DNA from: a virus
DNA length: 64,000 nucleotides
Virus record (IMG/VR): IMGVR_UViG_3300031673_000015
Coordinates: 1-64,000 of that record
Reading direction: 5' to 3' (one strand)
The notes under the pieces: model-generated
The model's input: only the letters and a program-made list of their open reading frames with translations
Database searches by the model: none
Told to the model about the DNA's origin: nothing
Translations under genes and position numbers: made by a program
In this document: one piece after another, positions 11,101-19,042 of the stretch
Numbering within the stretch: position 1 is the stretch's first letter
How the letters are laid out: each line of letters opens with the position of its first letter

Positions 11101-14100
11101 TTACAGTGGATCCACAGGAAGACATGCATAGACATAGTGATAAGACTCCTGTTAAAGGAAATACTTTTGTGGAGAAACCAATAATGCATGAATGGGAGGG
11201 TAAAACTCCGTGGAAGCCAAAACGTGAATATGATGTAGTTCATGAGAGTATGGTGTTTCAGTTTGTCTCAAACGAGCGTAAAGCTCAACTTGATTATATC
11301 AGGGATAATGTGTTGAAAAAGGACGGGCTGCTGTTGTTAGAGGAGAAGTTCATCCCGAAAGGCAGTAAAGAATCCGAGACGAAGACGGATGAATTTGGAA
11401 GAAAAATAGTCACTGATTCAGAAATGGAAGTAGCTGAGGGGTTGGATATGATTCATGGAGCACTTCAGGAAAGTAAGGGTAAGTTTACTCTTACAGATAA
11501 AATAAAACAAGCGGAAATAGTGGGTAAAAATCTTGTTATAAGAGATGCTGACCATATCAATGAACTTAAGAAAGATGCTAGTGATGCTATAAAGAAAATA
11601 GATAAGGCCAAAAAAGATGGAGGCGTTTTCAAGATAGGAGAGATGGAAGTTGAGGGAGTCGAACTTAACATGTGGCGTGACAATTATGAACGGAGAATAT
11701 ATCGTTTAGATAAATTACAGGAGTTTAAGGAAGATAAAAATGTGGTATCACAATTAGAGTGGTCAAAGAATGAAGCTAAGAAGGATGAATACAAGGCCAA
11801 GTATTTCAAGCCAGAGGAATTGACGAAGAAGAAGGAAGAGGTTATCTTAGGCATGCATGAGAACATGGTTTCGAATGAAGCTCTGGAGCAGCTTCTGGTA
11901 GAAAGTTTTGATCATGTGTTTCGGTATTGGGATAGCGGTAATTTTAAAGGTTATGCGGCAACCAATAGTTTGACTAAAGCTCAGGCGTTTGCACAAAATA
12001 TAGGAAATACAGGGCAGAGTGAGTTTAGTTCTTCTCCAATAGAGTTTATTAAAGGAGGTTCTGGAAAGCCTCCGAAGACTCCTATTCAACGCAGGATTGA
12101 TAGAGCATTAGGTATACCAAGAGAAAAGAAGAAAATTGTTGTAGAGGAGTATGCTGCCTTAAAGGATCAATTAAGGTTAGAAGCAAAGGTAGGGAAGGAG
12201 ATTGTAAGTAATGCTGCAGAGGTGCGGGAGATATTTGCGGATTTCATTCGGTCCAAGAAAGGTATTGCAGGACTGGATGCTAAACTTTCTACAGCAATGA
12301 TGAATAAGATAAATAGGATAGATTTTACTAAGCCAAAGACCATCCAGGAAGCTATGGATTATATTGATCGGGTTTTAGAAGATGCTAGATTTCGTCAGGA
12401 GTTGATTGAGTTTGAAAGTACATATGAGAATATAGAAAAAATCGTTGATCCAACTACTTATGAGAAGAAGGAGGGTGGGATTTTAAAAGGTAAGGATAAG
12501 TTCTTTATTGAGACTAAAGATCAGTTGGTCGAGTTAGGAAAGGAGGCCAGGGAAGGTAATTGGGAAGAAGCTCAACAGAAACTTTTGGATAAAATAAAGA
12601 ATCTTGAAGGGGAATATCCTACGGCTGAAGAGTATTTGGAAATCGAGCGTTTAGGTTTCCAGGGGATTTTAAACGAGACCTTCAAGGGAAATTTAGCAGA
12701 ACTTAAAGGCAGGTTTCAGGATCTTAAGGAGATACGTAAAGACGGGCGTACTAAAGCAGCAGCAGCTCGTATTGCTTATAGGGACGCTATGGATACTGTT
12801 AGGGGCTCTATATTTAATATTCTTACAGGGCAGGGAGAGAAAATGCCGGGATTGACTCCATCTGAAAAAGCTAATTTTAGAATGTCTTCAGCTAAGAAAT
12901 ACTTGAGTAGGCTTGATTGGGTAGCTACAGATTCTTGGCCTACATATCTTGATAAGTTATCAAAGAACGATAAGACTTCTAAGCCTTATCGGAGTTATCT
13001 TAGCACGTTTCTTCTTGATATGAAGACCGCTTCTGAGCAGGGAGAGTATAAAGGCCTTGAAACCCATATAAACACGATATCAGATAAATATAAAGAAATT
13101 AATGGTTTAAAGTCTAGTAGGGATGTGGTTAAATTATCCATAGAACGTACTAAAATGATTGAAGAAGTGTCTTGGATAGATGATATATCTGGAGAACGGA
13201 AGGTAGAGCAGATGACTCAGAATCAAATGTATGATAGGTGGATGAAACTGCAGGATCCAACACTGGTTCGTAGTATGGAGACCATGGGATTATTAAGAGA
13301 GGGTGAACTAACAAATAAAGCTAAAGCCTTGGAGGAGGCGTTGTTACCAGAAACAAGAGAGTGGGCAGATTGGCAATTATATGAGTTTTATCCGGAATAT
13401 TATAAAGGTATAAATGAGGTGTATCGTAAAATATTTGGTACAGATATGTCGTATAATCCATTTTATTCTCCATTATTCCCGGAGGTAGAAGGAAAGAAGG
13501 CTCCACGTGAAGATCAGCTATTGGCTGATGTTACCATTAGAAATACTGCAAATAATTCTAGCTTAAAGGCTCGTACCAAGCATGGGTTAACTTTGCGTAC
13601 TATGGATGGGGACAGGGTTTTAATTAACCATGTACAGAAAATGGAGTTTTTTAAGAATTGGGCAGAAACTATACGTACTTATGAAGAAATATTTTCAAAT
13701 GGGGATATACGTGAAACTATACGACAGAATTTTGGTGATAAATATGTGGAATATGGAGATTGGTGGATAGATCAGTTTGCCCGTAGGCCTAAACAGATTA
13801 CGGAGTTAGATCGTGTTACAACTAAGATCCGCACAACATTTACTTTAGGTTCATTAGGTCTTAAAGCTGTTCCGCTAGTTAAGCAGCTTACTTCCATACC
13901 GGCTTTTATGGATAATATACCTATCAAAGAGTTTGTTAATCCTGTAACTGCCGTAGATAATGCAACTGATTTTTTTAGTAAGAAAAAGAGATCACAATTA
14001 GAGGATACAGAAGGATATGGTTGGGATGTATTAATGACTTCTGTTTATATGCAGGAGCGTGTACGTAAAGGATGGGAGCGAGATGTTATGCTTGTTATGC

Positions 14101-15050
14101 AAAAGGATTATCAAAACGTTTTGAATTCTGGCCTGGATTGGAAGAGCAACATGATGTTTTTGACAAAATGGGGAGATAGGGCTGCTATTTTTGTAGGGGG
14201 CTGGCCGGTGTATAAATATCATTATAAACAGGCTATTAATGATAATTTGTCTCCTAAAGAAGCACATACTATAGCGATAAAGGAGTTTGAAACAGCTGCT
14301 AGGAGTTCACAGCAGTCTGGTATGGTGGCGGATTTATCTTTTGTACAGCAAGCTAATCCATATTTAAAAATGCTGACTATGTATAAGACAGCCCCATTTC
14401 AATATCATAGAAAAGCGGTTGGAGCTGTCCGTAATTTAATAGCTGGTAGGGAGACCTGGGATAAGGCTCTTAAGACCGTAGCAATTTATCATGTCATTAT
14501 TCCAGCTATGTTTCAATTGACTGCAAATGGGTTTAATTGGGACGGGGAAGAAATGTTACGTTCTGCTTTGATAGGTAATTTTAATAATATGTTTGCTGTA
14601 GGTGATGCTGTTCAGGGAATAATGGATATATTAGGTAAGGAGCCGTGGTCTTATCAAGCTTCTCCTATTGAATCTGTTCCAGTTGATGTGGCAAAAGTTA
14701 TAGGGGATTTAGGAGCCCTTGATTATGATGATATTACTTTCTATGATGTGTGGGAAGCATTAGATAATTTGGCTAGGCTTACTGGGAATGTAACCGGGTA
14801 TCCTACAGACGCTTCTTATAATACACTAGATGGACTATTAGATATTATTTCAGATGATACTAATTATCCTGTTCGTAGGATTCTTGGGTGGAGTGAGTAC
14901 AGATTAGATCGGGGATATGACCTGCCAAACGCGCTTCAAAATTGGTTATTGAACAATCCGGATGCAAGTTTAGAGGAAATAAAAACTAAGGAATTAGAGA
15001 TAAAAAATATTGAAGGAAGAGAGTTGAAGCCTAGGATTATAGGCGAATAA
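8145..15050 (+). CDS. Giant polyvalent virion protein with embedded methyltransferase-like domain, 2301 aa
   Basis: Residues 4-10 and 38-44 carry two copies of an 'NPWLxRI' motif, probably a docking signal. A hydrophobic Gly-rich region lies around residues 455-580 and could cross membranes. Residues about 940-1095 look like a class I SAM methyltransferase: 'KVADIGGSENSWAKA' (motif I), 'TVTVDPQ' (acidic residue after strand 2) and 'YDVVHESMVFQFV' (motif IV region). Long charged coiled-coil stretches follow (about 1150-1650). Then comes a C-terminal helical region with 'TTFTLGSLGLKAVPLVKQLTS', typical of phage large polyvalent or ejected proteins. It overlaps the preceding gene by 4 bp. Delivery into the host with DNA is inferred. 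Confidence 0.6.
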   Translation: MSDNPWLTRIKEPPSVEELPVEAAEQTGQAGLPVPSNNPWLDRIPKELRTAVSSTFVAPAVQYDPIKELLDQGFTFEEAVETAHADYDKQLKSTKKSIRDDINNIVEGGYYDYYYGVGTKKQKVDRKVKRGQDELTDKALDIALDEINRELFEEVGDNRLGIELSKIAGIDIGEITDPVVFGKALDQLDRQVALDVNKILPDEALKRVDIQNQIDAELARKPTEEVPTDWPKIRSLQTQLSSTGIVFYDPITGERVMEGEEMSEESQEVLNLIKQFEQEYGERLTTKKMLADEFMLTYGAWLDAKDRFEEHVLPYREETIRRGETMVGDRGISSTHYLFRQMGAPLNVKAYQAKKTELDAQMYALSMLYWANYSPENIKKDLGYHLQTSAKAFTTGALIPMMLRSSEYNELFGTPDREVLDIMKRAMLELNIPMTEGEKKKFDVTLGEKVNQLGSGLFGFMIPLGALGKVEKAAWTLTKLDDAVRLLSQGSKLKKILAGSIKVASEEGKFLLAGAPGGAGGGFSTGTQIANAAWGRVVKSGANISPWTRFVMGMVTGGTGMTAGMYGAQTMEAGVEALLSDSKLSHELKTMFGDLSIPEERKEFYEELLARVMVNMAFAGAHSRFSDPKYDGLKQMEKDFRKAGREEDANEVKTVIDGSKQADKILLELGSQGRIGKELTLGEEGMRMRESNKEAARRAKAEKLATTYQERLTKLKSEQPELFWSVDVPDPEVLATAAETGRLVDVGGGMGLVTPEGRMIGLFRYKPGAKGVAKAVQEKRIEEGGDHLDVYDITPEGKKTSLVDNYKKQGLVVVGRLKWNEKLAPKDTPQKVKDQKPDVVFMVLDKNNVLKPEDLNKRFNSYNKVVEYQQEMVAEMRRKQKTGEATDAFFGDVSAGRKGMSDVEYEPTLEITPEKHGEFIKHYNPHRGNFDDHISKSIPGHKEIQVATGDAIIKTISSGKVADIGGSENSWAKAITEMSKGKIETVTVDPQEDMHRHSDKTPVKGNTFVEKPIMHEWEGKTPWKPKREYDVVHESMVFQFVSNERKAQLDYIRDNVLKKDGLLLLEEKFIPKGSKESETKTDEFGRKIVTDSEMEVAEGLDMIHGALQESKGKFTLTDKIKQAEIVGKNLVIRDADHINELKKDASDAIKKIDKAKKDGGVFKIGEMEVEGVELNMWRDNYERRIYRLDKLQEFKEDKNVVSQLEWSKNEAKKDEYKAKYFKPEELTKKKEEVILGMHENMVSNEALEQLLVESFDHVFRYWDSGNFKGYAATNSLTKAQAFAQNIGNTGQSEFSSSPIEFIKGGSGKPPKTPIQRRIDRALGIPREKKKIVVEEYAALKDQLRLEAKVGKEIVSNAAEVREIFADFIRSKKGIAGLDAKLSTAMMNKINRIDFTKPKTIQEAMDYIDRVLEDARFRQELIEFESTYENIEKIVDPTTYEKKEGGILKGKDKFFIETKDQLVELGKEAREGNWEEAQQKLLDKIKNLEGEYPTAEEYLEIERLGFQGILNETFKGNLAELKGRFQDLKEIRKDGRTKAAAARIAYRDAMDTVRGSIFNILTGQGEKMPGLTPSEKANFRMSSAKKYLSRLDWVATDSWPTYLDKLSKNDKTSKPYRSYLSTFLLDMKTASEQGEYKGLETHINTISDKYKEINGLKSSRDVVKLSIERTKMIEEVSWIDDISGERKVEQMTQNQMYDRWMKLQDPTLVRSMETMGLLREGELTNKAKALEEALLPETREWADWQLYEFYPEYYKGINEVYRKIFGTDMSYNPFYSPLFPEVEGKKAPREDQLLADVTIRNTANNSSLKARTKHGLTLRTMDGDRVLINHVQKMEFFKNWAETIRTYEEIFSNGDIRETIRQNFGDKYVEYGDWWIDQFARRPKQITELDRVTTKIRTTFTLGSLGLKAVPLVKQLTSIPAFMDNIPIKEFVNPVTAVDNATDFFSKKKRSQLEDTEGYGWDVLMTSVYMQERVRKGWERDVMLVMQKDYQNVLNSGLDWKSNMMFLTKWGDRAAIFVGGWPVYKYHYKQAINDNLSPKEAHTIAIKEFETAARSSQQSGMVADLSFVQQANPYLKMLTMYKTAPFQYHRKAVGAVRNLIAGRETWDKALKTVAIYHVIIPAMFQLTANGFNWDGEEMLRSALIGNFNNMFAVGDAVQGIMDILGKEPWSYQASPIESVPVDVAKVIGDLGALDYDDITFYDVWEALDNLARLTGNVTGYPTDASYNTLDGLLDIISDDTNYPVRRILGWSEYRLDRGYDLPNALQNWLLNNPDASLEEIKTKELEIKNIEGRELKPRIIGE

Positions 15051-15054
15051 TGTG

Positions 15055-15062
15055 TAACTTTG
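15055..15062 (+). promoter_or_regulatory. -7 promoter element before the fibre-module genes
   Basis: TAACTTTG matches TAnnTTTG, and the ATG of the next gene follows 15 bp later. The inverted repeat GCCTA/TAGGC at 15029-15044 precedes it and overlaps the end of the giant gene. The -33 box is not convincing at the usual spacing. Confidence 0.4.
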
Positions 15063-15077
15063 TAAAAATATAAAATT

Positions 15078-15818
15078 ATGGCAAATTTCCAGATTACAAT
15101 AACAAATCCTATTACCTTACAGGTAGATATTACGGATCAGAATGATGTCCTTACTATAGTGGACCATTCTAATTATGATGATGCAAGTCCAGAAGCTGGT
15201 CATAACCAGGCAGATTTTGCTGACTTGAGGCGGATGAAGATTACTTTACCTACAGGTACGGAGTATCTTCTGTCTTCCTTGTATCCGCTTGAAGGTGATA
15301 TAACTTTGGCTGTACCTGCGGGTGCTGTGTTACCTATGTCTACCGCATATGCTTATACTACCGGAGACGGAAAGTATATAATTGAATTGGTAGTAGTACC
15401 TACTTGGGGAACTGGGTATTCATATCTTTTTAGTACTGCGCCCTATGTGTATTACGATGGGGTAGTGTACAGGTGTCTCCAGAATAGTTCTGCAAATATA
15501 CCGGATGAGGCGCCAACATATTGGGAGCCGCAAGCTACAGTATCGACCGTATCATCCAAGTATAAACTGACTCAGAATATTGTTCCCATCAGCGACATGA
15601 AGGAAGTATGGGCCAGGCTGGTGTTTAATGTGAATTGCGTAAATAATAAAGTTGGTCCAAGGTATGAAGATTTATTCCGGGATCCTCAATTTATTGATGC
15701 AGTGCGATTATGTCTGCTTATGGATAGTATACCGGTTCTTATGAAGGTAGATGCCTGGACAGAGGTAGCAATGAATGTAAACTTTGCCAAGGAAATTAGC
15801 GCTAAATATGGATATTAA
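15078..15818 (+). CDS. Virion protein with carbohydrate-binding-like module, 246 aa
   Basis: The N-terminal half is beta-rich. Around residues 112-155 is 'GTGYSYLFSTAPYVYYDGVVYRC' followed by 'PDEAPTYWEPQ'. This resembles small carbohydrate-binding modules of the CBM5/12 type, where a Tyr/Trp pair stacks on sugars ('V.Y.G..Y......N..P.....W'). The C-terminal third is helical (DAVRLCLLMDSIPVLMKVDAW). It sits at the start of the fibre gene cluster and has a -7 promoter element in front. A role as adaptor or receptor-contact protein is plausible. The exact family is not recognised. Confidence 0.5.
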   Translation: MANFQITITNPITLQVDITDQNDVLTIVDHSNYDDASPEAGHNQADFADLRRMKITLPTGTEYLLSSLYPLEGDITLAVPAGAVLPMSTAYAYTTGDGKYIIELVVVPTWGTGYSYLFSTAPYVYYDGVVYRCLQNSSANIPDEAPTYWEPQATVSTVSSKYKLTQNIVPISDMKEVWARLVFNVNCVNNKVGPRYEDLFRDPQFIDAVRLCLLMDSIPVLMKVDAWTEVAMNVNFAKEISAKYGY

Positions 15819-15855
15819 TCGATGGGAATATGTATAATTTATTAACATAATAATC

Positions 15856-16083
15856 ATGGGAAGTTTTACAGCAGAAGAGAAATTAGCAAGAGACGTTACT
15901 CGTAAGGCAGCGTCTGATCTGTATGGGACCGTACCAGGCAATGTGCTTAGTGGGAATATCCGTTATTTTGAACTGATGAACAGGGCGATGATTTTGATAA
16001 TTCTGGAAGATGAGGATACGAATGATTTTCTCACGGATGCCGAACAAGATACCTTGGAAGGAAAATTGATAATTAATTCATAG
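15856..16083 (+). CDS. Small virion-module protein, 75 aa
   Basis: A short, helical, charged protein without a signal peptide or Cys motif. It sits between two fibre-module genes, and its stop (TAG) overlaps the GTG start of the next gene. A small chaperone or connector of the fibre apparatus would fit its position, but nothing in the sequence shows this. I do not recognise the family. Confidence 0.5.
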   Translation: MGSFTAEEKLARDVTRKAASDLYGTVPGNVLSGNIRYFELMNRAMILIILEDEDTNDFLTDAEQDTLEGKLIINS

Positions 16084-16367
16084 TGCCTGACCTATTTAGT
16101 AATAAACCACAAAAGGTTTTCGTGGAGGGAGAGAATCCAGATAACCAGGTACCGCTTGGTGAAGATGATGACAATATATTCACCGAAGGGCAGGACGGAG
16201 TTGTGGGTAACGAAATTGATTTTAATGATGATGTCTTTACTGAGGGACAGGAGGGGCAGTGCGGAGGTGATATTGATTTTAATGATGATGTCTTTACTGA
16301 GGGACAGGAGGGTGTTATAGAGTCGGAATTATTTGAAACTGGTGTATTTATCCCTGGTTGGAAATAA
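16083..16367 (+). CDS. Acidic repeat protein, 94 aa
   Basis: It starts at GTG 16083, overlapping the previous stop by one base. The protein is built of three to four imperfect 20-residue acidic repeats with the core 'D(D)xxFTEGQxG', partly identical at DNA level (compare 16221-16256 with 16275-16310). The last repeat degenerates to 'FETGVFIPGWK'. The motif recurs in spirit at the N-terminus of the next gene ('NSIFHEGNLPPN'). It could be a multivalent linker for fibre subunits. The family is unknown. Confidence 0.55.
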   Translation: MPDLFSNKPQKVFVEGENPDNQVPLGEDDDNIFTEGQDGVVGNEIDFNDDVFTEGQEGQCGGDIDFNDDVFTEGQEGVIESELFETGVFIPGWK

Positions 16368-16390
16368 GCATAATTAATATAGTATTTTTG
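16358..16390 (+). promoter_or_regulatory. Bacteroidota-type promoter, nearly leaderless
   Basis: TTG at 16358-16360 and TATTTTTG at 16383-16390 are 22 bp apart, close to the usual spacing. The ATG of the 882-aa fibre gene is at 16392, so a start site about 5-7 bp after the -7 box would fall on or just inside the start codon. This predicts a leaderless message, or use of a downstream start. Confidence 0.45.
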
Positions 16391-16391
16391 T

Positions 16392-19040
16392 ATGGCAGAT
16401 CCGTTAGGAAATAAACGACTCATCATTGATGATAATCCTCAATGGAACAATAGTATATTCCATGAGGGTAATCTTCCACCGAATACGGTCGTGTTTGATG
16501 ACCTGGACTTGGGGTGTGATCCTACACAACCGGTAGAAGATCCTACGCCTTCTCTTGAGGGTTATTGGGATCGGGACGATACAAACGGATATTTATACCC
16601 AAAGCAGTTATCAGATGCTGTAATGGTAGGCAAGACTGCTCCTACTTATGGAGAGATGCTGGGGGTAACTGGTAGTATCTATACTAATGTTGGGTACCTT
16701 CTTGACGCCAATTCAAAAATTTATCGACCGGCGGCGAATCAGATTTTCTTTCAAATAAACAGTGTAAATGCTTTAAAATTATATTACGGGACCGCCAAAT
16801 ATCTTGGAGGAGAAATTACATCGGGATGGAAGTTACCCCTGGACACCCCTTCCATCTCGGCTCCTCCTTACACCTTTCAGGGGGATGAAGATACCGGTAT
16901 GTACCATCTTGAAGCTAATGGTATTGGATTCGTTGGTGGTGGATCCAGTTTGCTAGCACTAAACGCAGATGGATCCATAATCTTGGGAACCATTCCTACC
17001 GATGACCCGACTTCAGCTATGCCGGCACTTGCAATTGATACGGCTACCGGTAAGATACATAAGCGTGACCTGGATGATCTTCATGTGCATTCCAATATTT
17101 CGGTTCTGGATCTTCTTGGCGCTAGTGGGGGAAAGCTTACCTATAACGGGGTTTTGGTAACAGATTTTACCGGGTATGCTACTGAAGCTTATGTTGATGC
17201 AGCTGATGCTATTTTGCAGGCAGATATTAACACCAGATCTTTAAATACTCATAATCATACTTTAGTTAGTCTTACGGAACATAGTTATACTAGCTTAACA
17301 GATAAACCGGATTTAACTTCTCTTCATATTCATACGAATAAACCTACTCTGGATGTGATAGCTGATTATACTTCTGCTACTCAGAATGATTTGCTTATTC
17401 GAGATGCTGCCGGCACAGCCTGGGTGCCTCCATCTACTTTTAGTGTTCCAATAGAACTTGTAAATGGGTCGTTCAGAGAAACATTTGATGCAAGAGTAAC
17501 CAGTAATGGTACAGATATAACAATGTCCTTGGAACAAACGGGAACAGGAAACCTTACTATGCAGTTCAGTGATGGATATACTACTTTAGACTGTACTCCT
17601 GCTCTTACCATTATCCTTACCGCCGGAACCGATGCTATTCCTCAAAAAAATTATATTTATATACTACAATCAACAAAGGCTCTCACAAAGAGTACTTCGG
17701 ACTGGCCGGCTATTGAACATATAAAAGTTGGATTCTTTTTGGTTTCATCACCTACCTATGTTCAGGCAGAAGGTCCTCTAATTAATCAGAACTGGAACGA
17801 TCATCTATCTGGAACAGATAATATGGGCCATCTTGGTCATATTTCAGAAAGAGCACGTAGGGATGCTGCACATTATTTCAGTGGTATAGATGGAACCGGA
17901 ACGGATGATTACACAACCAGTACTACCGGATCCGTTACAGTTCAGTGTAGCTCCGGAGTTGCTTATCAACTGCATGCATATACATATGCAGCAAAAGATA
18001 CAAGTGGTACTGATGATATACATGTGGTGAATCATGATACTACTCCTTATTATGCCACTCAGAATCTGTATAATGTGGTAAATGACGCCAATGGAGGTTC
18101 ATTAACCAATAGATATTTTAATATTGTACTTTGGGGCGTGATTAATAAAACCGGGGAATACTCACCTTTATTTGTCAATCTACCTACCGGATCATACAAT
18201 GTTCTCAACGATGCTGTGACTGATAAAAATGGGTATGATGTATTTTCCATGCCGAGAGAATTTAATTTAGATTCAAGTACAGGATTTCTCATTGCCAGAC
18301 TTACCTTTCGGAAAGAAGGTACAAGTTGGACTTATCATAGTACGGTTGATTTAAGAGGACAAACTTCTATAGGTGTAGCAACAGGAGGAGTAGGAGGATC
18401 TATAACTTCCTTTTCTGATGCTGTGTTTGATATCTATAACAACGCAGATAACACTAAACTTATCAATTTTGATCTTAGTGGGTTGACAACTGCAACTACC
18501 AGAGTGATCACACCTTATGACGGGAATGTCAGTCTGGTTAATTATGATGGATCAATTTTGAAGGTTGATGCCATACAGGAACTTACTTTAAATGCAGGTA
18601 TATTACTTGGAAATGTTATGACTGTTGACCAGGAGAACAGCCGGGTAGGGATAGGAGAACCGGTTCCTGCGTATAAACTGGATGTCGCTGGTAGTGGTAG
18701 GTTTGCCGGTACAACGCTGGGACAGTCTATTATAGGATATGGGCTGATAATTAATAACCAGGCATACCCTGGTCCTGAAGGCGATTTTCAAGTCAAGACA
18801 GATATTTACAATGCAATTGCTGTTGATGCAAGTGAAGATTCAATACTAATAATGAGTAATATCTTAGGTAAGGTTGGATTTTTCAATGCAACTCCATCAA
18901 TTCAATCTACAGGATGGAGCGTTACTAATCATGTAGTAGATAAAATTTTCAATGCAAATGCTACAACAATAAATGAACTCTGTGATGTACTTGGAGAATT
19001 AATAACTGAATTAAAACTTAAAGGAATACTGGGAAGTTAA
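16392..19040 (+). CDS. Tail fibre/receptor-binding protein, 882 aa
   Basis: The order of segments is typical of long trimeric fibres. There is a short N-terminal anchor region, Gly/Asp-rich beta repeats ('NADGSIILGTIP..', 'DTATGKIHKRDL'), several His-x-His motifs ('LHVHSN', 'NHTLV', 'LHIHTN') like the metal-binding HxH sites of phage fibres, a central beta domain, and a C-terminal region with 'SRVGIGEPVPAYKLDVAGSGRF' like the shaft before fibre chaperones. No S74 chaperone is present here, and the protein ends in a helical segment. The next gene starts 3 bp later. Confidence 0.7.
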   Translation: MADPLGNKRLIIDDNPQWNNSIFHEGNLPPNTVVFDDLDLGCDPTQPVEDPTPSLEGYWDRDDTNGYLYPKQLSDAVMVGKTAPTYGEMLGVTGSIYTNVGYLLDANSKIYRPAANQIFFQINSVNALKLYYGTAKYLGGEITSGWKLPLDTPSISAPPYTFQGDEDTGMYHLEANGIGFVGGGSSLLALNADGSIILGTIPTDDPTSAMPALAIDTATGKIHKRDLDDLHVHSNISVLDLLGASGGKLTYNGVLVTDFTGYATEAYVDAADAILQADINTRSLNTHNHTLVSLTEHSYTSLTDKPDLTSLHIHTNKPTLDVIADYTSATQNDLLIRDAAGTAWVPPSTFSVPIELVNGSFRETFDARVTSNGTDITMSLEQTGTGNLTMQFSDGYTTLDCTPALTIILTAGTDAIPQKNYIYILQSTKALTKSTSDWPAIEHIKVGFFLVSSPTYVQAEGPLINQNWNDHLSGTDNMGHLGHISERARRDAAHYFSGIDGTGTDDYTTSTTGSVTVQCSSGVAYQLHAYTYAAKDTSGTDDIHVVNHDTTPYYATQNLYNVVNDANGGSLTNRYFNIVLWGVINKTGEYSPLFVNLPTGSYNVLNDAVTDKNGYDVFSMPREFNLDSSTGFLIARLTFRKEGTSWTYHSTVDLRGQTSIGVATGGVGGSITSFSDAVFDIYNNADNTKLINFDLSGLTTATTRVITPYDGNVSLVNYDGSILKVDAIQELTLNAGILLGNVMTVDQENSRVGIGEPVPAYKLDVAGSGRFAGTTLGQSIIGYGLIINNQAYPGPEGDFQVKTDIYNAIAVDASEDSILIMSNILGKVGFFNATPSIQSTGWSVTNHVVDKIFNANATTINELCDVLGELITELKLKGILGS

Positions 19041-19042
19041 AG

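Noticed and set aside
13600-13630. DGD motif in the 2301-aa protein as a virion RNA polymerase active site
   Set aside because: The sequence 'TMDGDRVLIN' lacks the full DxDGD pattern, and no other polymerase motif is seen nearby.
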